The translations under genes and the position numbers were made by a program. Positions 52,334 through 61,236 of a DNA stretch of 64,000 bases are shown piece after piece; the first letter of the stretch is position 1; every line of letters begins with the position of its first letter. Under the pieces are notes generated by a model. That model was not told the origin of the DNA. It searched no databases and saw only the letters and a list, made by a program, of their open reading frames with translations. The DNA is from Phycisphaerae bacterium. Lineage in GTDB: Bacteria > Planctomycetota > Phycisphaerae > UBA1845 > Fen-1342. The stretch is from positions 40,132 through 104,131 of the forward strand of contig JAJVHV010000011.1 of assembly GCA_022072445.1 (NCBI GenBank), read 5' to 3'.

Positions 52334-53668
52334 ATGGCCCGATCCACGCCGCGAAATCTCGCCGCCTTCCTCGCCAGCGCGCTGGCCGCGGCCACGCTGG
52401 GCGAAGCGCCCAAGCCCGCGCGGGCCGCCGACGAGGTGCTCGCCGACGGCTTCGCGATCGAGACCTACGCCGAGGGGCTCGACGAGCCGATCGCGCTGGA
52501 GTTCGCGCCCGACGGGCGGCTCTTCGTCGCACAGCGCGGCGGAATTGTGCGCGTGGTTCGGGCGGGAGACACCGCGGGTGCTGAAGCGACCGGCGACGGC
52601 CCCGCGGCGGCGGCACGCCTGAAACCCGGCGCGCGGCGCGCTGCGCTGGCGGACGCCGAATTCGCGCGGGTCGAGGTCATCACCCAGAACGAGAATGGAC
52701 TGCTCGGCCTGGCGCTTGATCCCGATTTCACCACCAACGGCTACGTCTACCTCTTCGCGACGATCTCCACCGAAGAGCAGCAGATCATCCGCTTCACCGA
52801 TCGCGACGGCCTCGGGCAGGACATGACCGTCATCCGCGACCACCTGCCGACGCGCGGCGAGTTTCACAGCGGCGGCGGACTGAAATTCGGACCCGACGGA
52901 AAGCTCTATTTCGCCATCGGCGACAACCTGGTGCAGGAAAACGCCCAGGACATGAGCACACTGGCGGGAAAAATCTCACGCATCGACCCCGACGGCTCGA
53001 CCCCCGCCGACAACCCCTTCACCACGCCGACCGGCTCGCCCCGGGCGATCTTCGCACTGGGCTTCCGCAATCCGTTCCGCATCTGCTTCGCGCCCGACGG
53101 ACGCCTCTTCGCGCTGGACGTCGGCTCCGACGGCGACGGCCGCCGCGAAGAGATCAACCTCGTGCGGTCCGGGCGGAATTACGGCTGGCCGCTGGTCGAA
53201 GGACGCCAGTCGGTCCTGCCCAACCCGCTTTTCACCGATCCGATTTACGACTACCACGACGGCGGCGCCGCGCCGACCGGCGCCGTCTACTACAGCGCCG
53301 AGCGCTTTCCCGCCGAATATCGCGGCAACCTCTTCCACCTCGAATTTGTGCTCAACCGGCTTTATCGCACCGTGCTCGACGGCGACGAAGTCGTCAGCCA
53401 CGACGTGTTCGTGCAGGGCGACGGCGGACCGGTCGACTTGGCGCTCGGACCCGACGGTGCACTCTACTACTGCGAAATCTACACCGGCAACGTCAAGCGC
53501 GTCGACTACACACTGCCGGTCGAGCCAGTCGTGCAGGGCGAAACGGACGTCGACGCCTCCTTCTCCGACGTCGCCACGCCACGCTACCCCTGCGGCCTCG
53601 GCGCGCTCTTCGCCGCGCCGCTCGTCGCCGCACTCTGGGCCGTTCGCAGCCCGCGGCGTCGCCACTGA
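52334..53668 (+). CDS. PQQ-type sugar dehydrogenase (six-bladed propeller)
   Basis: 444 residues from ATG 52334. An ATG at 52145 is in frame, but the stretch before 52334 is repeat DNA, and this Met starts a signal peptide (TPRNLAAFLASALAAATLG). The soluble aldose/glucose dehydrogenase fold shows GLLGLALDPDF, HSGGGLKFGPDGKLYFAIGD, FALGFRNPFRICFAPDGRL, REEINLVRSGRNYGWPLVEG and a late LALGPDGALYYCEIYTG. After it, CGLGALFAAPLVAALWAVRS-PRRRH looks like a C-terminal sorting tail (Cys, hydrophobic stretch, Arg cluster). It oxidises an aldose or similar; quinone binding was not tested. Confidence 0.85.
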   Translation: MARSTPRNLAAFLASALAAATLGEAPKPARAADEVLADGFAIETYAEGLDEPIALEFAPDGRLFVAQRGGIVRVVRAGDTAGAEATGDGPAAAARLKPGARRAALADAEFARVEVITQNENGLLGLALDPDFTTNGYVYLFATISTEEQQIIRFTDRDGLGQDMTVIRDHLPTRGEFHSGGGLKFGPDGKLYFAIGDNLVQENAQDMSTLAGKISRIDPDGSTPADNPFTTPTGSPRAIFALGFRNPFRICFAPDGRLFALDVGSDGDGRREEINLVRSGRNYGWPLVEGRQSVLPNPLFTDPIYDYHDGGAAPTGAVYYSAERFPAEYRGNLFHLEFVLNRLYRTVLDGDEVVSHDVFVQGDGGPVDLALGPDGALYYCEIYTGNVKRVDYTLPVEPVVQGETDVDASFSDVATPRYPCGLGALFAAPLVAALWAVRSPRRRH

Positions 53669-53679
53669 CGCGCCGCGCC

Positions 53680-54660
53680 TTACTCCGGCGTCGCGGCCGG
53701 TTTCGCCGCAGCCGGACGCGCCCGCAGCGTGATCGAACCGTTCGACGTCCGGGCGCGGATCGACCCTTCGGCGGTGCTCCCGCCCAGCACGCCGCGCAAC
53801 TGCGTGCTGCTCATGTTCTCGATCGTCAGCGGCAGGTCGCCCAGCTCAGGCCGGATGCGTCCGTTCGAGCAACCCAGGTCGAGGGCGGCCCGCATCCGCG
53901 TGCGAAGCGTCAGCTCGATCGAGCCGTTGCTCGTGCGGGCCGCGACGTTGCCCGTTTCGGCCGGCGCGACGTCGGCGATGATTCGTCCATTGGACGTGAC
54001 CAGGTCCACGTCGCCGCGGCAGTTGATCAGCTCGATCGCGCCGTTGGACGTTTCGGCATGGCTCTCGCCGTCAACGTCCTCCAGGATGACAGCGCCGTTG
54101 CTCGACACGGCCTCGGTCTTTCCGCGCACGTGGCTGAGGGTGACGCGGCCGTTGCTGGTGCGGGCTGCGACGTTGCCATCGACCTGACGCGCCACGATGC
54201 TGCCATTGCTGGTCGCCAGCCGCAGTTCGCCGCTCATCTCTTTGATCTGGATCCCGCCATTGCTGGTGCGCACCTCGGCCGGGCAGGCCCGCGGCACGTG
54301 CACGACCAGGTCGGCGCCCGGCGAGCGGTTGCGCAGGTGCTCCGGGCAGCGGAATTCGACGCGCAGGGCACGCGCGTCCTCGCTCGGTTCCGCGGCCACG
54401 GAAAGCTCGTCCAGCGCCGCGCGCGCCTCCTCGAGCGTCCGCCCGCGCACGCGGATCACCGCCGTGACGCGAGCCCTGTCGCCCCCGCCCGGTTCGAGCG
54501 TCACGCGGCCATTGCGCGTTTCAACGTCGATCCGCTCGTAACTGCTCCAGTCGGCCGCGAAGTCGAGCTCGCGCGTCGCCGACACGAGATTGGCGCAGCC
54601 GCACAAGCTGATCAGCAGCAGCGGCGTCAGCGCGGCGCGGCGTTTCATCGTGGTGCTCAT
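53680..54660 (-). CDS. DUF4097 beta-helix lipoprotein
   Basis: 326 residues from Met 54660 (nine codons inside the longest frame). A signal with lipobox LISLCGC is followed by a domain of ten related T/S-NG units (RTSNGGIQI, ATSNGSIVA, RTSNGRVTL, VSSNGAVIL, ETSNGAIEL, VTSNGRIIA, RTSNGSIEL, RTSNGSITL and others), spaced about 18-20 residues. This makes a right-handed beta-solenoid, as in DUF4097 proteins (putative adhesins). Function unknown. The previous gene is convergent. Confidence 0.88.
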   Translation of the reverse strand: MSTTMKRRAALTPLLLISLCGCANLVSATRELDFAADWSSYERIDVETRNGRVTLEPGGGDRARVTAVIRVRGRTLEEARAALDELSVAAEPSEDARALRVEFRCPEHLRNRSPGADLVVHVPRACPAEVRTSNGGIQIKEMSGELRLATSNGSIVARQVDGNVAARTSNGRVTLSHVRGKTEAVSSNGAVILEDVDGESHAETSNGAIELINCRGDVDLVTSNGRIIADVAPAETGNVAARTSNGSIELTLRTRMRAALDLGCSNGRIRPELGDLPLTIENMSSTQLRGVLGGSTAEGSIRARTSNGSITLRARPAAAKPAATPE

Positions 54661-54806
54661 AGACCTTTCTCCCTTCAAAGCCCCCAAACACTGTTGTGCG
54701 TGGCCCGGCCTACGGACGCACTCAAGATTCCTCTCTCAAGACTCAAAACGCCGCGCCGCGAGCGCACCCCATTCCCACATCCTCACCTTCTCACCGTCGT
54801 CACGGG

Positions 54807-56117
54807 CTAGCGCGACAGCTCGCGCACCTTCCTGAACTTCTCAGCCAGCGCGCTCGTCCAGCTCCGCGCCAGACGCCGCGCCGCCGCATCACCCGCTTCG
54901 AGCTGTTTGGCGAACTCCAGCCCCTGCTCCTCGCTGAAGAGCGGCTTGTTCCACTCCGCCAGCGCCGCCGGCTTCATCCCTCCGTCGATCAGCGCCTTCC
55001 ACGTCGCCCGCAGATCGGCGTGCTGATCCACGAGCCCCGCGCCGATCAGGTCGCGCACCAGCGCCGTGCGGCGGTTCTGCAGCGCATCGTCCATCTTCAT
55101 GAACACGCCGGCCGCCGCCGCCTTGTACGGATCGTCCACTTGCAGCGCGCCGGCGTATTTCTCGCACACGTCCGGCCGCATCGGCAAGCGCCGCAGCGCA
55201 CGCTCCTTCGGCCCGTCGGAATGACCGGCGGGCAGCACCCACAGGCGCTGCCCTTCCGCGCTGAGCACGAAGCTGATGAACGCGTCGGCCAGCTCGCGGT
55301 GCGGCGGCTTGCGCAGCATCGAGATCGGATCGGGCGTGATGGCGGTTTCACCCGCCGGGTTGACGTAGCCCAGCACGTCGGCGCCTGAGCGGGCGATCTG
55401 CTCGTAGCCGTAAAAATCGATGCACGGGCCTGCCAGCACGTCGCCGCCCGCCACCTCGTTCGGGATGGCCGAGCTGGCGACGGCCACGCTGCGGCAGTTG
55501 CCCAGAATCTGCATCAGCATCGGCCAGCCCTTCTCCCAGCCGTACTTCTGGAGCACCAGCTCGTACGTGACGCGCACGCTGCTGCTCTTGCGCGGGTCGG
55601 CGACGATCACCCAACTGTACATCTTCGCATCCGCCAGGTCGGCCCAGCTTCTGACCTCGGGCAGGCCCTGATTCGCCAGACCGCGCTTGTTGTAGATGAT
55701 GCCGAACGACGAGAGCGCCGAGCCATACCACAGACCGGCCGGGTCGTAGTTCGCCACGCCCGAAATGTCGCGCGGAATCCCATCCAGCACACCCGCGGCC
55801 AGCTTCGGCTTTTCCAGATAGCCCTTGGTCGCGGCGAGCTGGTGATCGGGCACGCCGCCGCCAAAGAACACGTCCAGATCAAACGACGAACCACGCGCGG
55901 CGCGCTCCTTGGCGTCCAGCAACTGGCTCAGCTCGCCCGTGCCCTGCTTGATCCAGCGTATCTTCAAGTCGCGGCCGACGTGCTTGACGAATGCCGCCTC
56001 GAATTCCTTCTGGATACCCTCGTGATGCGGCGTGATGATCTCCAGATCATACGATTGCGCCAGCGCCACGCCCGTCGCCGCCAGCCCGATCAACGTCGCT
56101 ACGCCGCACCGTACCAT
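54807..56117 (-). CDS. ABC transporter substrate-binding protein (iron-type class)
   Basis: 436 residues. A signal peptide (CGVATLIGLAATGVALAQS) is followed by an extracellular solute-binding fold of the Fe3+/polyamine-like class: LEIITPHHEGIQKEFEAAFV, LDVFFGGGVPDHQL, YGSALSSFGIIYNKRGL and GVANYDPAGLWYG. Asp, His and Tyr clusters could bind a metal or small anion. An ATPase gene lies just upstream, 91 nt away; no permease gene lies in the block. Confidence 0.85.
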   Translation of the reverse strand: MVRCGVATLIGLAATGVALAQSYDLEIITPHHEGIQKEFEAAFVKHVGRDLKIRWIKQGTGELSQLLDAKERAARGSSFDLDVFFGGGVPDHQLAATKGYLEKPKLAAGVLDGIPRDISGVANYDPAGLWYGSALSSFGIIYNKRGLANQGLPEVRSWADLADAKMYSWVIVADPRKSSSVRVTYELVLQKYGWEKGWPMLMQILGNCRSVAVASSAIPNEVAGGDVLAGPCIDFYGYEQIARSGADVLGYVNPAGETAITPDPISMLRKPPHRELADAFISFVLSAEGQRLWVLPAGHSDGPKERALRRLPMRPDVCEKYAGALQVDDPYKAAAAGVFMKMDDALQNRRTALVRDLIGAGLVDQHADLRATWKALIDGGMKPAALAEWNKPLFSEEQGLEFAKQLEAGDAAARRLARSWTSALAEKFRKVRELSR

Positions 56118-56208
56118 GGACGCACCTCACCGTCTCGATCGGACTCAGTTCCTCGGACTCCGCCGCCGGTGCAGCGTGGCGGAGATTCGGACGTCTCGCC
56201 CGCCGACC

Positions 56209-57315
56209 CTACCGCCCGGCCGGCAGAATGATAACGTCGCGCGGATCGATCGAGCAGCGCACCGCGTCACCCGGCGACACGCGCACGGTGCCCGCCCGCC
56301 GCGGAACGGCCGCCGTCAGCCGCGTGCCCTGCCAGTCGAGCGCCGCATGCGTCGTTTCGCCGAGGTACGTCAGCTCCGTCACGCGCGCCGTCAGCGTGTT
56401 CGCCGCGCGCGCCTCGGCCGAGGGACGCGCCGCCGCCCCCGGCGCAAGCACCTCGTCGACGCTGACGGCCTCATAGCGAATAGACACGCGACACGCACCG
56501 CCGGTTGGCGCGCCAGCGCCCGCTCCGGCGAGAATGTCACCCGAAGCAGTACGCAGCACGCGCCGGTCGCCGTCGCTTGCAACGATCGTGGCGTCGACGA
56601 AGTTCGACTCGCCCAGAAAATCGGCCACGTCCTGGTCGTCCGGCCGGCAGTAAAGTTCCTCGGGCGTGCCGAGTTGCCCGATCCGCCCGCCGAACATCAC
56701 CGCCATCCGGTCGGCCACCGAGAGCGCCTCCTTCTGGTCGTGCGTGACGTAGACCGCGGTCAACCCGAACTCTTTGCACAGCCGGCGGATTTCGCCGCGC
56801 ATCTCCAGCCGCAGCTTCGCGTCCAGATTACTCAGCGGCTCGTCCAGCAGCAGGCACTGCGGCCGCACCACCAGCGCCCGCGCCAGCGCCACGCGCTGCT
56901 GCTGCCCACCGGAGAGCTGGTTCGGACGACGCTTCGCGTAGGCCCCCATGCGAACCATGTCCAGCGCGGCGGCGACGCGCCGCCTCTGCTCGTCGCGCGG
57001 CACCCGCCGCACGCGCAGCCCGAACGCCACGTTCGCCTCGACCGACATGTGCGGCCACAGCGCGTAGTTCTGAAAGACCATCGCCGTGCCCCGGCGACGC
57101 GCCGGCAGCCGCGTTACGTCCTGCTCGTCGAAGAGAATCTGCCCCCTGTCGGGGATGTAGAAGCCGGCGATGCTGCGCAGCAGCGTCGTCTTCCCGCAGC
57201 CCGACGGCCCGAGCAGGAAGAACAGCTCCCCGCGCTGAATCTCAAGCGAGACGGCGTCGAGCGCGCGGACCGTGCCAAACGTCTTGACCACCGAGCGGAT
57301 GCGGACGCTGACCAT
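56209..57315 (-). CDS. ABC transporter ATP-binding protein (FbpC/UgpC type)
   Basis: 368 residues. Walker [21 protein letters not shown]-loop [10 protein letters not shown], signature [19 protein letters not shown], Walker [17 protein letters not shown] and the switch His in [17 protein letters not shown]. The C-terminal TOBE-like domain (~250-360) is of the MalK/FbpC type. It would power import with the adjacent binding protein. It belongs to a class that usually has one or two permease genes between or beside them. Confidence 0.93.
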   Translation of the reverse strand: MVSVRIRSVVKTFGTVRALDAVSLEIQRGELFFLLGPSGCGKTTLLRSIAGFYIPDRGQILFDEQDVTRLPARRRGTAMVFQNYALWPHMSVEANVAFGLRVRRVPRDEQRRRVAAALDMVRMGAYAKRRPNQLSGGQQQRVALARALVVRPQCLLLDEPLSNLDAKLRLEMRGEIRRLCKEFGLTAVYVTHDQKEALSVADRMAVMFGGRIGQLGTPEELYCRPDDQDVADFLGESNFVDATIVASDGDRRVLRTASGDILAGAGAGAPTGGACRVSIRYEAVSVDEVLAPGAAARPSAEARAANTLTARVTELTYLGETTHAALDWQGTRLTAAVPRRAGTVRVSPGDAVRCSIDPRDVIILPAGR

Positions 57316-57338
57316 GCCGCGGCAGGATAGCGTCAGAA

Positions 57339-57395
57339 TATCGAATTTCGAATAGCGAATAACGAATTGCGAACAACGAGTTGCGAATAACGAAT
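57339..57395 (-). repeat. A+T-rich TTCG-type intergenic repeat, copy 5
   Basis: Reads GAATTTCGAATAGCGAATAA, then CGAATTGCGAACAACGAGTT on the plus strand, so it is inverted relative to copy 1. It occupies the start of the 248-nt gap 57316-57563 between the ATPase and thiE. Confidence 0.75.
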
Positions 57396-57423
57396 TGGGA
57401 AGCGACCCCCGCGTGAATGCGTC

Positions 57424-57488
57424 CCCAGCCGAGCCCCGACCATGAAGGCGAGCGAGAAGCGAGCCTTCATGGTCGGGGCTCGGCTGGG
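57424..57488. repeat. compact inverted-repeat element, copy 2
   Basis: A perfect 26-bp palindromic pair (57424-57449 and 57463-57488) starting CCCAGCCGAGCCCCGACCAT, with a 13-nt loop. The arms are the same as those of copy 1 except one base, but the ~140-nt interior is gone. It makes a strong hairpin. The neighbourhood has no gene. Confidence 0.9.
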
Positions 57489-57526
57489 CGCGCCCCTCAC
57501 ATCCACGCTTGGCTGCAACAGCTTCG

Positions 57527-57557
57527 CGCGCGCGAGGCGTGAGCGCCCTCGCGCGCG
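57527..57557 (-). terminator. hairpin after thiE
   Basis: Arms CGCGCGCGAGG / CCTCGCGCGCG (11 bp) with a 9-nt loop, 7 nt beyond the thiE stop on the minus strand. No T-run. Confidence 0.45.
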
Positions 57558-57563
57558 TCGCGC

Positions 57564-58592
57564 CTACCTCACCGACCCCAGCTCCCGCGCCGCTCGCCGC
57601 GGATCATCCGACTGAATCACCGCCGCGCAGACGCAGAGCACGTCGGCCCCCGCCTGCCGCACGCGGGTCGCGTTCGACGCCTCAATCCCACCGATCGCCA
57701 CCAGCGGCAAGTCCGTCAGCCCACGAACCGCCGCCAGCGTCTCCACCCCCGCGACGTGCTCCTGCGGCTTGGTGCCACTGGGGAACATCGGCCCGACCGC
57801 CACGTAGTCCGGCTCGTCGCGCAGCGCCGCTTCGAACTGCGCGATCGTGTGCGTGCTGACGCCCACCAGCAGCCCGCCGCTCGCGATCCGCCGCGCCTCG
57901 CGCACCGGCAGATCGTCCTGCCCGACGTGCACGCCGTCGGCACCGGCCAGCCGCGCGATGTCCGGCCGATCGTTCATGATGAACAGCGCGCCGTGCCGCG
58001 CCGTCAGTTCGCGCAGCTCGCGCGCCCGGCTCAGCAGCTCGCCGTCGGTCAACCCCTTCTCGCGAAGCTGAACGCAGCCCGCACCTCCCAGCAGCGCCTC
58101 CTCCGCCGTCTCGCGCCACGGCCGCCGGCAGAGCGCCTCGGTGACGATGACATAAAGCCCGCTGCGCCGGAACCGCGCGGCCAGCGCGCTGCGCAACCGG
58201 ACGCGCGGCTCCAGCGCGTAGAGCCGATAGCGCAGCGCCTCGGCGCCCGCGGCCGCTTCGGGCGAGACCATCTTGCCGAATTCGCCGAGCGCGCGGGCCG
58301 CTTCCGCCGCTCGGGCGAACGCCGCCGCCGCCACGTCGTCCGCGGATTCGCGGCTCAGCTCGGCGGCGGTCTTCAGCTCGCGGCCGACATCCGACTCGAT
58401 GCCGCGCGCCGCCAGCAGCGCCGGACCGCCGAGCTGTGCGCGCAGCTCGTTCAGCGCGTGCCGCAGCGCCTTCACGCCGCCCGCCGCCGCCGCGTCGTCG
58501 CACGCGAAGCGGGCATGATCCTCGAGCACGCGCAGCGCCTCGCGCAGCCGATTCAGATTGACGTCGAGAATGCGAAGGATCGCGTCGGTCAT
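57564..58592 (-). CDS. thiE: ThiD2-ThiE thiamine phosphate synthase
   Basis: 342 residues, a fusion. The N-terminal ~130 residues match the ThiD2-like domain (ILDVNLNRLREALRVLEDHA). The C-terminal ~200 residues are ThiE, a TIM barrel with VQLREKGLTDGELL, FIMNDRPDIARLAGADGVHV-GQDDLP, and DYVAVGPMFPSGTKPQEHV. ThiE joins HMP-PP and THZ-P to thiamine phosphate. Fusions of the two domains are known from planctomycetes and relatives. It starts MTDAILRILDV; the metalloprotease gene follows further upstream on the same strand. Confidence 0.93.
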   Translation of the reverse strand: MTDAILRILDVNLNRLREALRVLEDHARFACDDAAAAGGVKALRHALNELRAQLGGPALLAARGIESDVGRELKTAAELSRESADDVAAAAFARAAEAARALGEFGKMVSPEAAAGAEALRYRLYALEPRVRLRSALAARFRRSGLYVIVTEALCRRPWRETAEEALLGGAGCVQLREKGLTDGELLSRARELRELTARHGALFIMNDRPDIARLAGADGVHVGQDDLPVREARRIASGGLLVGVSTHTIAQFEAALRDEPDYVAVGPMFPSGTKPQEHVAGVETLAAVRGLTDLPLVAIGGIEASNATRVRQAGADVLCVCAAVIQSDDPRRAARELGSVR

Positions 58593-58648
58593 GGCGGTAC
58601 CACGCGCCGCGCGAGCGCCGGCGGAGACCCCAGCGTCGATCCGCCGCC

Positions 58649-59773
58649 TCAGGGCGTCAGGCCGATCGCCCAGGTCAGCAGCGCGATCGGGTCCTGGTTG
58701 CCGATTGGAAAGACGCTCGGATCGAGCGGGTCGGTCTGAAACGCCTGCTTGTCGAACAGCCGCTCGTTCGTGCCGCGCGTCGACATCAGGTTGCTCGGGT
58801 CCCCGCTGTGCAGCAGACCCAGCAGGTGACCCACTTCATGCGCCACCGTGTTGCCCAGCGCCGTCACCATCTGGTCAAAGCTGGCGAAACCCTCAAACGC
58901 CTCGAGGAACGATTGCGTGAACACGATCGCGTCGTCTGAAGGGTCGGCGTTCAGCACGTCGATCTGCTCCGACTGCGCGAACGCCGTCCGGCTGTTCCCG
59001 CCGAAGTAGATCGTCGTGTGTGCCACCGCCGGCGGCGGCCCGTCGTCGGAGCTGACCACCGTCAGATCGAAGCCCGCATAGCGCTGCGCGATGATCGCCT
59101 CGATCGCGGCCTTCATCTCAGCCGTCCGGCCGGCGTACGGGCCAACGTCCGTCGCGTTAAACGGATCGATGCTGAATTGCCCGATCGTGTCGATCGAGAC
59201 GTTCGTCCCGCCGTCCCAGTCCAGGTACACAACCTGCCCGATCGCCTCGGGCACCGCGCCGCCACGGTTGATCCGCACCGTCACCGTGTACGAGCCGGTC
59301 GTCTCGCTGCCGGCGAAATTGGCAATCACCAGAAAATATTCGCCGGCCTCGCCGCGGATCGTGTCGTCGATCAGCGGATTCAGATCCTCGCTGAACTTGT
59401 CCCGATCGTCGTTGTAGAAGTGAATCGACTGGTTGTCGTCGAACACCGCCGCCACCGCGTCCAGATCGCCGCCCGTCGCCTGCACGTCGATGAAAACGCG
59501 ATCGCCCGCCGCCAGCTCACCCAGCGAGTAAACGTCAATGTCGCTGCCCGCGGTCACCTCACCCGCAAACCGCAGCGATTCCCCCGACGCCGCGATCGGC
59601 AGCGCCGTCGCCGCGTCGAAGCTCGCGTTGCCCTCGGTGTCGAGGAACGGCGTTTCGTCGCCGGGCGCGTCGCCGCCCGTGAACGGACAGCCACCCAGCA
59701 GAAGTGCGGCTCCCAGGCCGAGCGACAGTCTCAGCGCGAAGAAACCCCCTCGCTGCAAAGCCCGCAACCCCAT
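58649..59773 (-). CDS. matrixin-type zinc metalloprotease lipoprotein with PPC-like domain
   Basis: 374 residues. The signal ends in LLGGC. Residues ~45-165 resemble a bacterial pre-peptidase C-terminal-type domain (SLRFAGEVTAGSDIDVYSLG). The catalytic zinc site is HEVGHLLGLLHS (His312, 316, 322), and the Met-turn is NLMST. This is the M10/M12-like metzincin plan. It overlaps the next upstream gene by 43 nt, and shares with it the tail SVFPIGNQDPIALL. It degrades proteins outside the cell. Confidence 0.9.
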   Translation of the reverse strand: MGLRALQRGGFFALRLSLGLGAALLLGGCPFTGGDAPGDETPFLDTEGNASFDAATALPIAASGESLRFAGEVTAGSDIDVYSLGELAAGDRVFIDVQATGGDLDAVAAVFDDNQSIHFYNDDRDKFSEDLNPLIDDTIRGEAGEYFLVIANFAGSETTGSYTVTVRINRGGAVPEAIGQVVYLDWDGGTNVSIDTIGQFSIDPFNATDVGPYAGRTAEMKAAIEAIIAQRYAGFDLTVVSSDDGPPPAVAHTTIYFGGNSRTAFAQSEQIDVLNADPSDDAIVFTQSFLEAFEGFASFDQMVTALGNTVAHEVGHLLGLLHSGDPSNLMSTRGTNERLFDKQAFQTDPLDPSVFPIGNQDPIALLTWAIGLTP

Positions 59774-60933
59774 CGCAATTGCTCCTCGGTCAGACGCCGA
59801 ATGACACGCCTCGCCGCATTGTTGGTCCGCACCGCGGGCCGGTCAAGCTCCGCGGTCGCGTCCTGGCGGCCGACGCCATCCGCCAGCAGCATGGCCGAGT
59901 CCTGGCTGCCCAGCGGAAAGACCGAAGCCTCAAGGCTGACAGGGATGAAGCGCTGCTCTTCAGCCAGATCCTGGGCGGACCCGGTGGTGTCCATGATATC
60001 ATCCGGATTCCGCGTGTGGTAAAGCCCCAGCAGGTGCCCCAGCTCGTGGCTGGCCACGTTCCCGATCATGATGCCCAGCTCCTCGGGCGTCAGTCCCATG
60101 TTCTGAAACGCGGCGAACGTGGAGACGTATACGACCGCGGTCTGCGCCGCGTCCGAGTTGTATTCGTCCACGTTGTCGGCCAGCCCGAGCAGCCCCGGAT
60201 CATCGCCCCCGAAGTGAATCACGCTGTGAGCATCCGCCGGTTCCGGGTTATCGGTCGACGAGAGCAGGGTGACTTGAAAACCCGCATAGTCCGACTGCAT
60301 CGTCTGATAAATTGCCGATATCACCTGTTCGGTTGTCCCGCCATACGCCGCCCCCAGCTCGCCCGCGTCGAACGCCCCAAAACTGATTCCGCCGCGCGTG
60401 TGCACGCGCACACCCGTGCCGCCCGCGAAATTCAGATAAACCGTCTGCGGCCGCGTCGGCGGAACGTCGACGCCATGATCACGCACGGCGCTGAGCGAAA
60501 ACCGCCCGCCCGTCCCGCCGTACGACGGCATCACGCCGACGTAGACGCGCCCCGTCGCGCGTCTGAAAATGTGCTCGAGCGGTTGGATCGCGACGGCGTG
60601 CGAACGCGAGAGCAGACCGATATTTTCGTCGAAGACGACCACCGTGAAAGCGCCCGACAGCAGCGGGTTACCGGGCGCAATCCGCCAGCGATCGCCCGGC
60701 TCGGCGCCCGGCAGCTCGAAGAGCTGATAAAGCCCTTCGCCCGCGAGCGCACCCTCGATGCTCACGGCGTCGTCGTTCTCATAACGAACCGAGCCGGCCG
60801 CCGATGACGCGCTGTCGTCGGTCGCCAACGTCGCGACCTGTCCGAGAACCGTGTCGTCGCCGGCGCCCGGCAGCGGCGTGCAGCCCGCGAGCGGCGCGAG
60901 AAGAACAAGTCCGAAAACAGGCAGATGTCGCAC
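59731..60933 (-). CDS. matrixin-type zinc metalloprotease lipoprotein, second copy
   Basis: 400 residues. Lipobox PLAGC. The zinc motif is HELGHLLGLYHT (His296, 300, 306), the Met-turn is DIMDT, and the shared tail is SVFPLGSQDSAMLL, followed by a Cys-containing extension (RWGCGLCSEGV). It is a tandem paralogue of the gene just downstream. Its N-terminal domain has a different sequence, and residues 150-300 include FDAGELGAAYGGTTEQVI, similar in order to the neighbour. Both probably act at the cell surface. Confidence 0.9.
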   Translation of the reverse strand: MRHLPVFGLVLLAPLAGCTPLPGAGDDTVLGQVATLATDDSASSAAGSVRYENDDAVSIEGALAGEGLYQLFELPGAEPGDRWRIAPGNPLLSGAFTVVVFDENIGLLSRSHAVAIQPLEHIFRRATGRVYVGVMPSYGGTGGRFSLSAVRDHGVDVPPTRPQTVYLNFAGGTGVRVHTRGGISFGAFDAGELGAAYGGTTEQVISAIYQTMQSDYAGFQVTLLSSTDNPEPADAHSVIHFGGDDPGLLGLADNVDEYNSDAAQTAVVYVSTFAAFQNMGLTPEELGIMIGNVASHELGHLLGLYHTRNPDDIMDTTGSAQDLAEEQRFIPVSLEASVFPLGSQDSAMLLADGVGRQDATAELDRPAVRTNNAARRVIRRLTEEQLRWGCGLCSEGVSSR

Positions 60934-61236
60934 AGTCTTTCCCCCCGTGGGTGGCTGTGCAACGAAGCTTCGTCGGTGGAGTGCGGGACCGGCGCGGCTG
61001 CGCCGAGCGTTCTTTCCCTTCCTCCAGCCTGATGCTGGTCAACGGGATTATCGATGATCGGCGGCCGGCAATTGAATGATTCTTACGAAATTCCGGGTCG
61101 GCGCTTCGGATCAGACGTGATCGGACGCGCGCCGCGCGCCGCTGATGTGTCGCCCGCCGCCGGCCGATACGACAGATGACTCCGTGTCGACCGGAGTCGC
61201 GCGGCCCGCCGCCGGACACCAGCCGAGAGACACGAC
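60934..61236. other. 303-nt divergent gap
   Basis: No gene. A GATAAT-like -10 box for the minus-strand protease may lie around 61053, without a good -35 box. The region separates the protease pair from the PilZ gene. Confidence 0.4.
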
